A DNA stretch of 64,000 bases from CAWGOF01 sp963824225 (GTDB lineage: Bacteria; Acidobacteriota; Polarisedimenticolia; Polarisedimenticolales; Polarisedimenticolaceae). Below are positions 35,083-42,655 of this stretch, in pieces. Position 1 is the first letter of the stretch. Each line of letters begins with the position of its first letter. Location: positions 496,001 through 560,000 of the forward strand of contig CAWGOF010000002.1 in assembly GCA_963824225.1 (NCBI GenBank), read 5' to 3'. A program made the translations under genes and the position numbers. Below the pieces are notes generated by a model that worked only from the letters and a program-made list of their open reading frames with translations, searched no databases and was not told the origin of the DNA.

Positions 35083-36288
35083 TCAGGGCCAGCGGCGGAC
35101 GATGTCGTCGTCCGTGTCGCTCTCGCCGTCCGGTCCCGAGCTCCACAGCAGAAAGCTCCCGTCCTCGTGGCGCTCGTATCCGTAGCGCGCCCCGTCGAAG
35201 GGATCGAGGGGCACGTCCATTTCCGGCCGCTCGCGGGCCCAGGCTTCGTAGAGCGCCAGATCATCGACCGGTAGCGCTCCGTCGCGGTCGAGCACGATCT
35301 GGGCCAGCTGCGCGAGCTCCAGCGTGTCGCGCTCGATCAGCGCTTCCTGGGACACGCCGCGGCTCGACGTGCTCGCATACGGACTGGCGGTCCCATTCGC
35401 ACGCGCCGCCTCGGCCATCGCCTGACGGAACGCCGGCGCGATCTTGTTGATCGCGAAGCTCGCCGCGGCCACGGGGATGAGCGCGCACACGAACAGGATC
35501 GCGAACGCCCGGGCCGGGCCGCGCACGCGCCGACCGGTCGGCCCCAACGATGAATCGAGCAGCGCGATGCGCTCGCACAGCGGCGGATAGCCGGCGAGCC
35601 AGTACGCGAGCGTCATCCACCCGGTGTCGAGGTCCGAGCGCTGGCTCGCCCACGCCTGGAGGTTCACCTGGGGCGCCCGCGGCCCTCCCGCGGCGAGCAC
35701 CGAGAGCCCGCGCAGGGCGCCCGGCGTGTCGTTGCTCAGCGCGGCGCCGTATCGATCGCACGTCCGCTCCCGAGCACGTGAGTACGCGCCGCCGAGGAAC
35801 GGCACGAGCATGCCGGGAAGAATGATCCACATCCAGTTCAGGTGTCCCGCGCGAATGTGGCCGATCTCGTGGCCGACGATGAAGTCCCGCGCGCCGTCGT
35901 CCGGGCCGCAGGCGTCGAGCAGGTCCGAGAACAGGACGATCATCCGCGAGCGGAACAGCTTGGTCGCGAACGCGTTCAGGCTCCCGCCGGCTTGCATGAG
36001 ATACGCCGCAGGGGGCTCGCGCAGACCGGCCGAGCGCGAGAGCTCCTCGACGCGCCGGTGCAGATCGGGGAACTGCTCGGGGCCGAGGCGCACCGCGCTC
36101 CCGCGGACGTAGGCCACGAAGGCGACGTGCGTCAGAAAGAAGAACACGGCCAGGAGCGCCGCGTACGCGATCCCGATGATCGAGATCGCGAGCATGAGCC
36201 AGATGCCGGCCGCGGCGAGCACCACGAGCGCGAAGAGCGGAAGCTCCGTCGGCCAGCGTTCGACGCGAACCGGTGCCGGTACCGTCAT
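35083..36288 (-). CDS. M48 family membrane zinc protease with pseudopilin-like tail
   Basis: The 401-residue protein has N-terminal membrane helices (LFALVVLAAAGIWLMLAISI and the next), then zinc motif H140-E141-I-G-H144 in VGHEIGHIRAGH with the later E/D-rich YSRARERTCDRY segment. A further helix (RAFAILFVCALIPVAAASFA) follows. The tail (about 370-401) reads PLDPFDGARYGYER...LLWSSGPDGESDTDDDI, which resembles the C-terminal calcium-site end of GspG-type pseudopilins. HtpX/M48-like membrane quality control is plausible. ATG 36288 is preferred over GTG 36294 because GGAGG gives proper spacing. Confidence 0.82.
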   Translation of the reverse strand: MTVPAPVRVERWPTELPLFALVVLAAAGIWLMLAISIIGIAYAALLAVFFFLTHVAFVAYVRGSAVRLGPEQFPDLHRRVEELSRSAGLREPPAAYLMQAGGSLNAFATKLFRSRMIVLFSDLLDACGPDDGARDFIVGHEIGHIRAGHLNWMWIILPGMLVPFLGGAYSRARERTCDRYGAALSNDTPGALRGLSVLAAGGPRAPQVNLQAWASQRSDLDTGWMTLAYWLAGYPPLCERIALLDSSLGPTGRRVRGPARAFAILFVCALIPVAAASFAINKIAPAFRQAMAEAARANGTASPYASTSSRGVSQEALIERDTLELAQLAQIVLDRDGALPVDDLALYEAWARERPEMDVPLDPFDGARYGYERHEDGSFLLWSSGPDGESDTDDDIVRRWP

Positions 36289-36311
36289 GTCCACCCCTCC
36301 CCCCCTGACGC

Positions 36312-36317
36312 TAGAAT
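36312..36317 (+). promoter_or_regulatory. Candidate -10 box (TAGAAT)
   Basis: TAGAAT ends 18 nt before ATG 36336, in the short divergent gap with the M48 gene. The upstream side has no clear -35. It resembles the other short-leader promoters in the window. Confidence 0.35.
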
Positions 36318-36335
36318 GTGGCGACGGAGCGCCCG

Positions 36336-37043
36336 ATGGACAAGCCGGCCCGAATCGGCCTGATCGGGGACCCCGATCCCTCGGTCACGGCCCATCGTGC
36401 GATCCCGTTGGCGCTCGAGCTGGCGCGCCAGGCCACGGGCGCCCCGGTCGACTGGCAGTGGATCGACACCCCGCGGCTCACAGGCGAGATGCGGGCGACC
36501 CTCGCCGGGTTTGACGGCCTGTGGTGCGTGCCGGCGAGCCCGTACCGGAACACCGCCGGGGCGATCGCCGCGATCCGCCACGCCCGGGAGTCGGGCGTCC
36601 CGTACCTCGGGACGTGCGGCGGGTTCCAGCACGCGTTGCTCGAGTATGCCGAGTCGGTGTGGGGCCTCGAGCACCCTGCGCATGCCGAGCTCGAGCCCGA
36701 GGCCGCGGACCCGCTGATCGCTCCCCTCACCTGCTCGCTCGTCGAGCGTCGAGGCTCGATCCGACCGGCCCCCGGCACGCGCCTGGCCCGCATGTACGGC
36801 TGCGAGCAGGCCGACGAGGGCTACCACTGCAGCTACGGCCTCTCCCCTACGCACGCGCATCGACTCGAGCGCGGGCCGCTCCACGTCGCCGCTCGCGACG
36901 ATGCGGGCGACGTTCGCGCGGTCGAGCTCGACGGCCACCCGTTCTTCTTCGCCACCTTGTACCAGCCCGAGCGCGCCGCGCTCGAGAGCCGGTCGCACCC
37001 GCTGATCGAGGCGTTCGTGCGCGCGGTGGCGGCCGCGGCTTAG
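36336..37043 (+). CDS. Stand-alone CTP-synthase-like glutamine amidotransferase domain
   Basis: The 235-residue class I GATase fold has a nucleophile C94 in YLGTCGGFQHALLEYA. The usual H-P-E near the end is replaced: FATLYQPERAAL puts Q210 where the catalytic His is expected. So either this is an inactive or altered member, or it binds rather than hydrolyses glutamine. Free-standing homologues of the CTP synthase GATase domain are known, some of them selenoproteins. No synthetase domain is attached. ATG 36336 has GGAGC 6 nt upstream; GTG 36318 is the alternative. Confidence 0.78.
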   Translation: MDKPARIGLIGDPDPSVTAHRAIPLALELARQATGAPVDWQWIDTPRLTGEMRATLAGFDGLWCVPASPYRNTAGAIAAIRHARESGVPYLGTCGGFQHALLEYAESVWGLEHPAHAELEPEAADPLIAPLTCSLVERRGSIRPAPGTRLARMYGCEQADEGYHCSYGLSPTHAHRLERGPLHVAARDDAGDVRAVELDGHPFFFATLYQPERAALESRSHPLIEAFVRAVAAAA

Positions 37044-37104
37044 GGTCGGCCGCCTCGGTCGTTAGGCGCCCCAGACGGATCGCACCGGGCGAGTTAAGAA
37101 AACT

Positions 37105-37123
37105 TCAAGCCTGGAGCGCTTGA
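37105..37123. promoter_or_regulatory. Inverted repeat before the Crp-family gene
   Basis: TCAAGC-N7-GCTTGA sits 7 nt before ATG 37131, preceded by an A/T-rich run (37094-37105). Crp/Fnr proteins bind such dyads, so autoregulation is a reasonable guess. Its overlap with the ribosome-binding region would fit repression. Confidence 0.4.
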
Positions 37124-37130
37124 CTGGGGA

Positions 37131-37760
37131 ATGAACGCGAAGAACAGACCGCTTGGCGACTCAGAGGAAAGGCGGTCGGCGCGATACCGAAAGAGCCAAG
37201 TCATCTTTTCGCAAGGCGACCCGGCAGACGCCGTCGGCCAGATTCAGGAAGGACACGTGAAGCTCAGCGTCGTCTCCGCTCACGGAAAGGAGGCGGTCAT
37301 CGGCATCTTGGGTCCCGGTGATTTCCTTGGCGAGGGTTGCCTGGTAGACCGGCCGTTGCGGACGGCAATCGCCGTGGCGCTCTCCGAGTGCTCGGTCCTT
37401 TGGCTGGGGAAAGCCGAGGTGAACCGCACGCTGCAGAAGCAATCCAAGTTCCGGAATGCGTTCCTCGCTCATCTACTGTCGCGCAACATCCGACTGGAGG
37501 AGGATCTGGCGGACCAGATCGCCAACTCCAGCGAGCAGCGGCTCGCGCGCGTGCTCCTGCTTCTGGCCAGCTCCGACAAAAAAGGCGAACCGGAGCGCGT
37601 GAACGTGAAGCTGAGCCAGGAGACTCTGGCCAACATGATCGGTACGACACGCTCGCGAGTCAGCTACTTCATGAACAAGTTCCGCAAGCTGGGTTTCATC
37701 GACTACAAGGGCGGCCTCAAGGTCCGCAGCTCGCTCCGCAGCATCCTGCCGGACGACTGA
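37131..37760 (+). CDS. Crp/Fnr family transcription regulator
   Basis: The 209-residue regulator has a cyclic-nucleotide-binding fold (about 20-115: VIFSQGDPADAVGQIQEGHV, GDFLGEGCLVDRPLRTAIAV) and an HTH (LSQETLANMIGTTRSRVSYFMNKFRKLGFI, here cited in parts) near 162-190. No N-terminal cysteine cluster is present, so it is not an oxygen-sensing Fnr type. The effector is unknown. Codons are less GC-rich than in the neighbours, as in the large gene downstream. Candidate sites are the dyad at 37105 and the two repeats at 37810 and 37995. Confidence 0.9.
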   Translation: MNAKNRPLGDSEERRSARYRKSQVIFSQGDPADAVGQIQEGHVKLSVVSAHGKEAVIGILGPGDFLGEGCLVDRPLRTAIAVALSECSVLWLGKAEVNRTLQKQSKFRNAFLAHLLSRNIRLEEDLADQIANSSEQRLARVLLLLASSDKKGEPERVNVKLSQETLANMIGTTRSRVSYFMNKFRKLGFIDYKGGLKVRSSLRSILPDD

Positions 37761-38071
37761 CGCCACGGTGCAACCAAGAAGAGGCCGCTCTCGCGCGATT
37801 TTTCCTAGGTGAGCAGTTCTGAACAGACAGCGGGCGCCGCGCCTGCCACCCTTGGCTCGCGCGACTAAGCCTAGCGTCCGAGCCCCTGCGTATGAGTCGC
37901 GCGACACTCTGCACCGGGCGGCGTCGAGATCGGATTCGTCAGCTCGACGTCGCCCACCCCTACGCAGAACAGGCGACGAAATCCCGCACCCGATTGAGCA
38001 GTTGTGAACAGACGGGCGCTGACACTCCTGTCAGCGTTGCCCCACACGACTCACATCACGGGGGAGGGATC
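37761..38071. other. 311-bp intergenic region with repeats and a hairpin
   Basis: This gap holds no gene. Two direct repeats TGAGCAGTTsTGAACAGAC lie at 37810-37828 and 37995-38013 (18 of 19 match, s = C or G). Between them is a hairpin with arms GGGCGGCGTCGA (37916-37927) and TCGACGTCGCCC (37944-37955), one mismatch. That hairpin is related to the one at 41410-41449. The region may hold control sites for the surface protein gene, possibly for the adjacent Crp-type protein. Confidence 0.6.
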
Positions 38072-41000
38072 ATGGACAGGAATCGAAGCCTGTTGTTAGG
38101 GCATCGTCTGGTGTTCGTCGCCATCGGGCTCGTCGGTGTTCTCGGTACGATCCTCGCGGCCAGCTTCAACTACAACTTGCCGTCGGGAACATCCGTCATC
38201 TCGCTTCCGCACACGGTCACGAGCCCTTCGGTCACAAACGCCGAGGAGCTGTATTCCGCATTCGGCGGCTCCGCGAACGTGGAGTGGGTCGGCAAGCCCG
38301 CAACCTTGCTCGATCGGATCTACAAGTGGGACGGCACGAGCTGCTGCGAAGCGAACGCCTCGAACATGAGCGGTCAGTGCATCGTGACGCCGGCTCAGGA
38401 GCCCAACTGCGGCTCCCCGTGCTTCTGCATCGCGACGACCTCCGGGTCCGCGTTCTTTATCCGCAAGTCGACCGGAGCGACCGTGACGCTCACAGGCAGC
38501 GACGGTTCGCTAGCGATACCGCTCTACCCCACCGGACCGAACTCGCGGTCGGGCACGCACGTGATATCGCTGCCCTTCGATACACCGCTCAATGATGCCC
38601 TCGATCTCATCCAGGACATCAACTCCCAGGGTGGCGCCGGCACGGTCCTCCAAGTGGCGAGATGGATTCGATCGCTCGAGACCTTCGCCGGCTACAACGG
38701 CACCACGGGAACCACGTTCCCTCTGATTCCGGGGGAGGGCTACGCAGTCACGGTAACGAAGCAGGTGTTCCCCTACACGCCTCCGTTCGAAGCGGTCGTG
38801 GTGAGTGGTCGAGTGTACTCGGACGACAACGGCAACGGCGCCTACGATGGACCGACGCTCGATACCCCTTTTTCCCAGCGCAACGTCCGATTCGACGACT
38901 CGGCTACTGGCCAGTTCAAGATCGCGCTATCGGCGGCCGATGGAACCTATAGCCGGAGGCTGGGACCCGGCACGTGGAGTGTGAGCGTCACAACTGTTCC
39001 GGGCGAAGCTTGGACTCCCTCGCCCCCGAGCTACAACCTTGGCCCGATTGTGGCCACAGACCCTGACATACCCAACAGAGACTTCGTCCGGGACCCGGTC
39101 CGAGACCTGTCCGCAAGCCTCTACCTGACATTCACCCAGCCGTACAGGTCGTCCTGCAGTTCGCCGAGCGTTCCGGCCAACCGCAGGACGAGCTATTGCG
39201 CGACATACGGGAACCCGGGTTCGTTCGACGAGAGTGGTGCGCAACTCACGCTCACGCTTCCGGTGGCTCCTCAAGTGAACGACAGTTCCCTCGTCACGTT
39301 TACCGCGGGGTCGTGCAGCGCGCCCACCGGGGCGCCGGTGGTCGGGACGGGCACGCTGACGTGGACGATCTCGCCGTTTCCGAAGGCGACCCAGTGTACC
39401 GTGTGCGCGAGCTTGGAGGTCGAACCTCCCCAGGGCGACACCCTGGGGGCGACCGCCGAGATCAAGCTGGCCGGGGGGATCCCCGATCCGTTCCCGGGAA
39501 ACAGCTCCTTGACGCGGCAGTCGAAGGACGTTTGCTCGATAGATCCCAATGACCTGCAGGCCTTCCCGCCTGGTTGCGGACCGGCGAACTCCCTGGCCGG
39601 GACCGAGACGATCACCTATCTCACGCGATTCCAGAACACGGGAACGGCTCCGGCGATCAACGTCGTGGTCCACAACTCGATCGATCCCGCACTCGACCTG
39701 TCCACGCTCGAGATCGTCGGGACGAGCCATCCGTTGACTCGCGTCGAGTTGACCGATCACCCGCAACTGGTCTGGACGTTCGAGAACATCAACTTGCCCG
39801 CAGCATCGTCCGATCCGGAAGGCAGCCAGGGCTATGTCCTGTACTCGCTCCGTCCGCGGGCGGGCCTGGCACCCGGCACGAAGATCGCAGCATCGGCGGG
39901 GATCGTGTTCGATCTCAACGATGCCGTTCTGACGAACACCGTCACGCAGACGATCGCCGCCGATGGCGACGGGGACTCCGTCCTCGATCCGTGCGACAAC
40001 TGCCCGGAGGACGCGAACCCGAACCAGGAAGACGTCGACCAAGACGGGCTCGGCGACGCCTGCGATCCGTGCTCGATCCCCCAGCCGGAAGTGTGCGACG
40101 GTCTGGACAACGACTGCGACGCGATCGTCGATGAATTCGCGACGTCCTGCGGGGTTGGCGAGTGCGCGGCCACCGGCGTCTGTTCGGGCGGTGTCGATTC
40201 GTGCACGCCGGGCACGCCGCAGCCCGAGCTATGCGATGACCTGGACAACGATTGCGACGCGATCGTCGACGACAATCTCGGCGGCGTGGCCGAGCAGTGC
40301 AACGCCCAGGACGAGAATTGCAATGGCCTGATCGACGAGAACAACCCTGGCGGCGGCGGTGCGTGCTTCATCGGCGCGGCGTTCGGCGTCTGTCGATTCG
40401 GCACGCTCCAATGCGTGAGCGAGTTCCCCGGCCTGGCGTGCTTCCCGAATCGCGGCCCCGGGTGCGAGATCTGCGGCAACGGGCTCGACGACGACTGCGA
40501 CGGCGCGACCGACGAGGGCGGTGACTGCGACCGGGACGGCGTATCGAACTGCGCCAACAACTGCCTCGAGGTCAGCAATCCGGGCCAGCAGGACACCAAT
40601 AGCGACGGCGTGGGCGACGCATGTCAGTGCCCGTCGCCCGTGCCCGCGGTCGGGAACACCGTTCGGCTCGCTCGCGGACCGATCGGCGACTGCGACGGGA
40701 ACCCGCTGACGCCGGACACGTACTGCACGCAGATCAGCTGGACGGCGGTGCCCCAGATCAGCCGGTACCACGTGTACCGAGGGTACGGAGTGCAGGGTCG
40801 CTCGTTCGAGTACAACCAACAGTGCATGCGCTCGAGCACCGGAACGACGGCGATGGAGCCACTCAACCCGCGGCGATTCTCGCTGTTCTACTACCTCGTG
40901 TCGGCGAAATGTAACGTCGGTGCGAGCCAGAGCTCGCTCGGAACCAACTCTTCCGGCACTCCACGACCGTTCGCGCTCGATTCCGCCGGCAACCCGCTGA

Positions 41001-41392
41001 TGTGTCCCGATCCCGAGATGGACCTCGACAGGGACAGCACCAGGGACGCGGTCGACAACTGCGCTCCGACGCCGGTGCTACCGGGCGACGTGGAATACAA
41101 CCCGGCGCAAGGCGATGCCGATACGGACTCGCACGGCGATGTCTGCGACAACTGTCCGGAGGATTCGAACCCGAGCCAGGACGATCTCGACCAAGATGGG
41201 CTGGGCGATAGCTGCGATCCGGACGTCGACGGCGATGGCGTTTTCGACGACGGAGACGGCTCCGGCACGGCGGGCGACCATCCGTGCGTCGGCGGTGCCA
41301 CCGCGAGTTGTGACGACAACTGTCCGCGGACGAGCAACCCCGGTCAGGAAGACGCGGACAATGACGGGATCGGTGACGATTGCGAGCCTTGA
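38072..41392 (+). CDS. Large surface protein with DUF11-like, MopE-like and thrombospondin-3 repeats
   Basis: The 1106-residue exported protein has an N-terminal helix (LVFVAIGLVGVLGTILAAS) and several beta-rich regions (about 40-480). Next comes a DUF11/DUF7619-like segment (SIDPNDLQAF..., TITYLTRFQNTGTAPAIN). The C-terminal part has MopE-type blocks (EVCDGLDNDCDAIVDE, ELCDDLDNDCDAIVDD, NGLDDDCDGATDE) and thrombospondin type 3 calcium loops (DGDGDSVLDPCDNCPED, DVDQDGLGDACD, DADTDSHGDVCDNC). It is probably a calcium-stabilised cell-surface or outer-membrane protein. ATG 38072 with a GGGGGAGGG site is preferred to GTG/ATG starts from 37892. Codon use is less GC-rich than around it. Confidence 0.85.
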   Translation: MDRNRSLLLGHRLVFVAIGLVGVLGTILAASFNYNLPSGTSVISLPHTVTSPSVTNAEELYSAFGGSANVEWVGKPATLLDRIYKWDGTSCCEANASNMSGQCIVTPAQEPNCGSPCFCIATTSGSAFFIRKSTGATVTLTGSDGSLAIPLYPTGPNSRSGTHVISLPFDTPLNDALDLIQDINSQGGAGTVLQVARWIRSLETFAGYNGTTGTTFPLIPGEGYAVTVTKQVFPYTPPFEAVVVSGRVYSDDNGNGAYDGPTLDTPFSQRNVRFDDSATGQFKIALSAADGTYSRRLGPGTWSVSVTTVPGEAWTPSPPSYNLGPIVATDPDIPNRDFVRDPVRDLSASLYLTFTQPYRSSCSSPSVPANRRTSYCATYGNPGSFDESGAQLTLTLPVAPQVNDSSLVTFTAGSCSAPTGAPVVGTGTLTWTISPFPKATQCTVCASLEVEPPQGDTLGATAEIKLAGGIPDPFPGNSSLTRQSKDVCSIDPNDLQAFPPGCGPANSLAGTETITYLTRFQNTGTAPAINVVVHNSIDPALDLSTLEIVGTSHPLTRVELTDHPQLVWTFENINLPAASSDPEGSQGYVLYSLRPRAGLAPGTKIAASAGIVFDLNDAVLTNTVTQTIAADGDGDSVLDPCDNCPEDANPNQEDVDQDGLGDACDPCSIPQPEVCDGLDNDCDAIVDEFATSCGVGECAATGVCSGGVDSCTPGTPQPELCDDLDNDCDAIVDDNLGGVAEQCNAQDENCNGLIDENNPGGGGACFIGAAFGVCRFGTLQCVSEFPGLACFPNRGPGCEICGNGLDDDCDGATDEGGDCDRDGVSNCANNCLEVSNPGQQDTNSDGVGDACQCPSPVPAVGNTVRLARGPIGDCDGNPLTPDTYCTQISWTAVPQISRYHVYRGYGVQGRSFEYNQQCMRSSTGTTAMEPLNPRRFSLFYYLVSAKCNVGASQSSLGTNSSGTPRPFALDSAGNPLMCPDPEMDLDRDSTRDAVDNCAPTPVLPGDVEYNPAQGDADTDSHGDVCDNCPEDSNPSQDDLDQDGLGDSCDPDVDGDGVFDDGDGSGTAGDHPCVGGATASCDDNCPRTSNPGQEDADNDGIGDDCEP

Positions 41393-41409
41393 CCTGAAGC
41401 GCTGTCCCC

Positions 41410-41449
41410 GGGCGGTGTCGAGATTCGACCGGTTCTCTCGGCACCGCCC
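41410..41449. terminator. Hairpin between two convergent genes, related to 37916-37955
   Basis: Arms GGGCGGTGTCGAGA (41410-41423) and TCTCGGCACCGCCC (41436-41449) pair with one G-T wobble around a 12-nt loop. There is no U-run, so termination is probable but not certain. The left arm and the following CGCCCACCC-TACGC match the hairpin 3.5 kb upstream, so both are copies of one repeat family. Confidence 0.6.
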
Positions 41450-41452
41450 ACC

Positions 41453-42649
41453 CTACGCCGAGCGCACGACCTCTCGCGATCGGACCGACTCGGCCGCAGG
41501 CTCGAGCAGCTCGAGGTACAGGCGATCGAGTTCGCGCACCATGCGCCGGATGTCGAACTCGCTCGTCAGCACGCGACGCGCGCCGGCGATGCAGCGATTG
41601 CGCAGGGCGGGATCGGACAGGATCTCGAGCACGCGCTCGGCTGCGCGTTCGGGCTGACGCGGCGGAACGAGCAGGCCGGTCTCGCCGTCCCGCACGACCT
41701 CGGGGGTGCCGTCGACCGCCGTCGCCACGACCGGCACGCCCGCGGCCATCGCCTGCAGCACCGAGCGCGGAAGCCCCTCGAACACCGAGGTCAGCAGGAA
41801 CACGTCCAGCGCCTGGAGCAGCTCGGCCACGTCTTGGCGCCAGCCGAGGAGCTGAACGACGTCGCCGAGCCCGCGCTCGGCGATCAGCCGCTCCATCGCG
41901 GAGCGCTGCTCGCCGTCTCCGGCGACGACGAACCGCAGCCGCGGCTCGCGCGCGTGTGCGATGGCCGCCGCACGCACGAAATCGAGCGGCGCCTTCTGCG
42001 GCTTGAGGCACGCCACGGTCCCGACGACGACGTGCTCGGGGCCGTAGCCCAGTCGCGCTCGCGCGGCGTCTCGGCCGCCCGGCGGACGCTCGTACGCTCG
42101 CGAGTCGATCCCGCTACGCAGGATCGTGTAGCTCTCGGGATGTCCGATGCCGTGGGCCAGTCCCTTGTCCCGATCGGCCGCGGCGACGACGACGAGGCGG
42201 TCGGTCCATCGCGCGGCATGGCGCTCGAGCTCCCTGTAGATCGCGCGCTTCGCCGCCGACTGCGTGGTATTGAAGCTCCAGCCGTGTACGGTATGGACGA
42301 TCGCCGGCACGCCGGCGAGCCGCGCAGCGAAGCGGCCGAGGATCCCGGTCTTCGACGAGTGCGTGTGGACGAGCTCGATCCGGCGCTCGCTCAGCCAGCG
42401 GCGCAAACGGAACAGGGCCCTGAAGTCGCGAGCCGGCGACACCGGATGACTGAGCCACGGGACGATGTCAACGTGCGCGTCGGGGATGCGCCGCGCCTCG
42501 TCGTCGAGGATTCCACCCGCGCCGGCGATCAGCGACACGTCGAAGCGCGCGCGATCGTGGTGCGCCGTCGAGTACAAAGTGTTCTGCTGCGCCCCGCCGA
42601 GCTCGAGGCGGGTGATGACGTGGGCGATCCTGTGGCGCGGCGAGTCCAT
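41453..42649 (-). CDS. GT4 family glycosyltransferase
   Basis: The 398-residue GT-B enzyme has the N-terminal acceptor domain (IAHVITRLELGGAQQNTLYS, VHTHSSKTGILGRFAARLAG) and the donor domain with VVVGTVACLKPQKAPLDFV, FVVAGDGEQR and the E-x7-E region SVFEGLPRSVLQAMAAG. It probably transfers a sugar from a nucleotide donor to lipid- or polysaccharide-linked acceptors. It starts 6 nt after the asparagine-synthase gene, so the two form one unit, as in O-antigen or exopolysaccharide loci. Confidence 0.92.
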   Translation of the reverse strand: MDSPRHRIAHVITRLELGGAQQNTLYSTAHHDRARFDVSLIAGAGGILDDEARRIPDAHVDIVPWLSHPVSPARDFRALFRLRRWLSERRIELVHTHSSKTGILGRFAARLAGVPAIVHTVHGWSFNTTQSAAKRAIYRELERHAARWTDRLVVVAAADRDKGLAHGIGHPESYTILRSGIDSRAYERPPGGRDAARARLGYGPEHVVVGTVACLKPQKAPLDFVRAAAIAHAREPRLRFVVAGDGEQRSAMERLIAERGLGDVVQLLGWRQDVAELLQALDVFLLTSVFEGLPRSVLQAMAAGVPVVATAVDGTPEVVRDGETGLLVPPRQPERAAERVLEILSDPALRNRCIAGARRVLTSEFDIRRMVRELDRLYLELLEPAAESVRSREVVRSA

Positions 42650-42655
42650 CCGCGA

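Noticed and set aside
39960..41392. Repetitive DNA that could be taken for a CRISPR or tandem repeat array
   Set aside because: The repeats are in frame and encode MopE-like and thrombospondin type 3 calcium loops; no regular spacers.
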